Source: Amorphochlora amoebiformis (lineage: Eukaryota; Cercozoa; Chlorarachniophyceae). From it: 64,000 bases of DNA. Made by a program: the position numbers and the translations under genes. Below are positions 56,111-64,000 of this stretch, piece by piece. The notes under the pieces are model-generated. The model was not told the origin of the DNA. It saw nothing but the letters and a program-made list of their open reading frames with translations, and searched no databases. The stretch lies in assembly GCA_054601695.1 (NCBI GenBank), contig BAAHQB010000050.1:620001-684000 (forward strand). The letters are read 5' to 3'. Within the stretch, counting starts at the first letter, position 1. Every line of letters starts with the position of its first letter.

Positions 56111-56952
56111 CATTTTTATTTCGATCTGAGAGTATCTAGATCAACTAGATCAAGTCTGTGTGTTAGTCTAGGTAATTGCATCATCATAGTCATGATCCCC
56201 TCTAGAGCATCATGGTCTAGATATACTAGTACTAGTAGTAGTACGCATGGTAGGTGCCAACATAAGTACCAAGTTACTACCAACTACACATACGTACTGT
56301 ACCAAGATACGTACGTACCGACGATAAGACAGTACGTACGTACAACGCAATATATCATGTGACCTAGTCAACATACGTACCAACACGCATACGTACCAAC
56401 ATGCATACGTACCAACATACGTACCAACAGTGACTGGGGTAATTTACGTAACACGTGCCAGCGAAGTTCAGTCAACGTTGTTGTTAATTACAAAACAACA
56501 TATACGTATACTAGGTATACGTATACGTATACGTCTGGTGCGTATCGCTGGTGTTACAGTGGTGTAACATCGGATATCATACAACTCCGAGTCACTAGAG
56601 TCAGTAGTATGAACTTCACTGACATACTAGCCTATACTAGTATAGCTAGATCCTAGAAGTCTCAGTTGTACACGTATGTTGGCCGGTTGTCGGTACGTAC
56701 GTATGTTGGTTGGTATCCATAGTGATCTATCATACTATTTAGATCTGGAAGAATCATGATTCATATGTATCTAGTATATCTGACATATATTATGTGTAGC
56801 TCAATGATCAGTATGCATGTATCATACTAGAGTATTCATACTAGTCAATGTGTACTAGCTGGATAAATAATATAATAATAGCTTTAGCTACCGGTCCTGT
56901 AGCGATCTTTGAAGTTAATATTGATTCCGATATACTAGTGTGTGCATCATCT

Positions 56953-57016
<64 letters not shown>

Positions 57017-57480
57017 CTTGATATAGCTAGCCTAGTAGAGCATCCGCACACGGTACAAATCGGAGCTACACTCTATGATGTATATCATAGAACTATCTAG
57101 AGATTCTAGACTATAGGTAGCTATAGTACAATCACTGTAGAAGCCTGCTTGTACAGGCTTGGTTAATCTATTTAAATTTGCAAGAACAAACTTTTACAAA
57201 CTAATAATTATGTTGATATGCGGTGGCGTGGCGTACGCTTGAATTTATATTTTTTAAGCTAAGGCACCCGGCCCGCCGCTGAACAACGATTGATTGGCAC
57301 CGGCAGCTAGACTCACCAGACTCGCTGACTATGATCTAGATGATATACCTAGTACACTCGTTTAACCTTGTTGAAAGAATTAAAGTCATAAGTGGACTAG
57401 TTGACGGTATATGAGAGCGAAAAGCAATTTTTTCGCACTCTTGGCTTGTTTTTTTTGAAGTTCCTTTCCTCATTACTTAC
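56110..57480. other. TA-free, CTAG- and ACGTAC-rich convergent spacer
   Basis: The block is rich in CTAG words (56120-56240, 56620-56900, 57010-57130) and in ACGTAC words (56280-56425, 56690-56710). Apart from one (TA)n tract at 56955-57015 it lacks microsatellite. No exon is recognised. It lies between the TPT gene (+) and the end of the lipocalin gene (-). Confidence 0.7.
56363..56425 (+). repeat. Short tandem array of CATACGTACCAACA units
   Basis: Four copies of an ACGTACCAACA core occur with variable spacers (CATACGTACCAACACG, CATACGTACCAACATG and so on). It lies inside the CTAG/ACGTAC-rich spacer. Confidence 0.8.
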
Positions 57481-57742
57481 TATTTGTAGTGTTTGAGAGT
57501 TGCATGTGTATACATCTAGTGTATCAAAATCATATATCATGTAGTACGGCGTGTATCTTTTCATGTATACATATAATGTATATATAATATTTACACACGC
57601 ACACGTATATATATATATAATATATAAGATATAATGTATTTGTATATACTTTAATATATATATATATATAATTTTGCGAATTATAATATATAAATATATA
57701 TATGTATATATCTATATATTAGAAAATATTTATATACATACT

Positions 57743-57779
<37 letters not shown>

Positions 57780-57783
57780 GTAT

Positions 57784-57827
<44 letters not shown>

Positions 57828-57969
57828 CATATATATGTAAAAAAAAACTATTCACAAAGATATAAAATATATTATATATACATACAAACTATACATATAT
57901 TTATATAAGAGAGGAAGCGAAAAGAGATAGAGAAAGAAAGACATAGAGAGTTATCTCAAGTGACAAGTG

Positions 57970-58045
57970 GTTAGAAGAGATTAGCTGCCCTGGACGAGAA
58001 GCTTGGCCAAGTCGCGTACCTCAGTAACAAGATATCTAATGGTTT
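57970..58045. other. Candidate exon, strand ambiguous
   Basis: A GC-richer island has good readings both ways. On plus, after GGTTAG (57977), it reads KRLAALDEKLGQVAYLSNKI and ends at AAT G|GTTTAG. On minus, after ACTGAG, it reads VRDLAKLLVQGS and then a stop. Splice signals are present for both. The plus version can join in phase to an open exon ending at 58398, but that exon overlaps the minus-strand lipocalin exon. I cannot choose a strand. Confidence 0.3.
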
Positions 58046-58319
58046 AGGGTCAAGTTTAGGAAAGATATAGGGTATGTTTATTTATATATTACAATTTATA
58101 TATGTGCACACATATATGGGTAAAGATAATCCTAATGTGATTTAGGGTTAAATTAGATGCAGGTTCATTGATGTAATACTTCATAGGTGTATACACATGG
58201 GTTTGGGTCAAGTTTGGGCATACAAAGAGGGTTAGATATTAATATGATACGATATATCTATAATATTATATATATATATATATATATATTATGTGTGTGT
58301 GTGTGTGTGTGTTGTATGC

Positions 58320-63821
<5,502 letters not shown>

Positions 63822-63918
63822 CTATATGTGCGTATAGATGGCATGTTTATGAAGGTACGTGCGTATTATAAATGTTCGTATATGTTCAGTATGTACGTGT
63901 GTAAATATAAATTCAATG

Positions 63919-63924
<6 letters not shown>

Positions 63925-63960
<36 letters not shown>

Positions 63961-64000
63961 AAATATATATATGAATATATATATTATTATTATTATTATT
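63925..64000. repeat. TA tract ending in (ATT)n at the window edge
   Basis: A TA run (63929-63956) is followed by TATTATTATTATT at the right edge. No first lipocalin exon is seen before the window ends. Confidence 0.8.

Overview
This is a nuclear window from an intron-rich eukaryote, probably a protist or alga. Genes are split into many small exons (often 30-100 nt) with GT-AG introns, and most introns are largely (TA)n microsatellite. The long Tyr/Ile open frames that fill the window are translations of TA repeats, not genes. Exons are GC-richer islands. I rebuilt the genes by hand from splice signals, phase continuity and family motifs; every exon junction is a prediction, and the species cannot be named from this.

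Layout: (1) 569-2341, +, the 3' end of an unrecognised gene; (2) 4496-7902, -, a divergent Ras-like small GTPase; (3) 8483-21040, +, SEC23, the COPII coat GTPase activator, about 19 exons over 12.6 kb; (4) 22257-25534, +, a Sel1-repeat plus DEP-domain protein, 12 exons, 488 aa; (5) 27352-45622, -, a cation diffusion facilitator (CDF/MTP, zinc-type HxxxD signatures) of about 25 exons over 18 kb, with His-rich segments and a second cytosolic-domain-like region; (6) 46460-54954, +, a triose-phosphate-transporter (TPT/DMT) family protein, 18 exons, 368 aa; (7) 58320 to at least 63821, -, a lipocalin whose 5' end lies at or beyond the right edge.

The non-coding DNA follows the gene order. The two divergent promoter gaps (7903-8482, 45623-46459) contain almost no TA repeat. 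The three convergent gaps (2342-4495, 25535-27351, 54955-58319) each contain a block without TA repeats that is rich in CTAG/TAG words. Telomere-like TTAGGG words are scattered in introns and spacers.

The most unusual feature is a set of short degenerate copies of exon edges, usually carrying the adjacent splice site, lying 60-300 bp from the parent exon across a TA tract. I found seven in four unrelated genes, which suggests a recurrent local copying process tied to TA repeats. Several introns begin GTATAT and end ATATAG directly within the TA tract, so the microsatellite supplies the splice signals. Two predicted introns are only 29 nt long.

The genes do not form one pathway. SEC23 and possibly the small GTPase relate to membrane traffic, the CDF and TPT proteins are membrane transporters, and the lipocalin is a likely small-molecule carrier.
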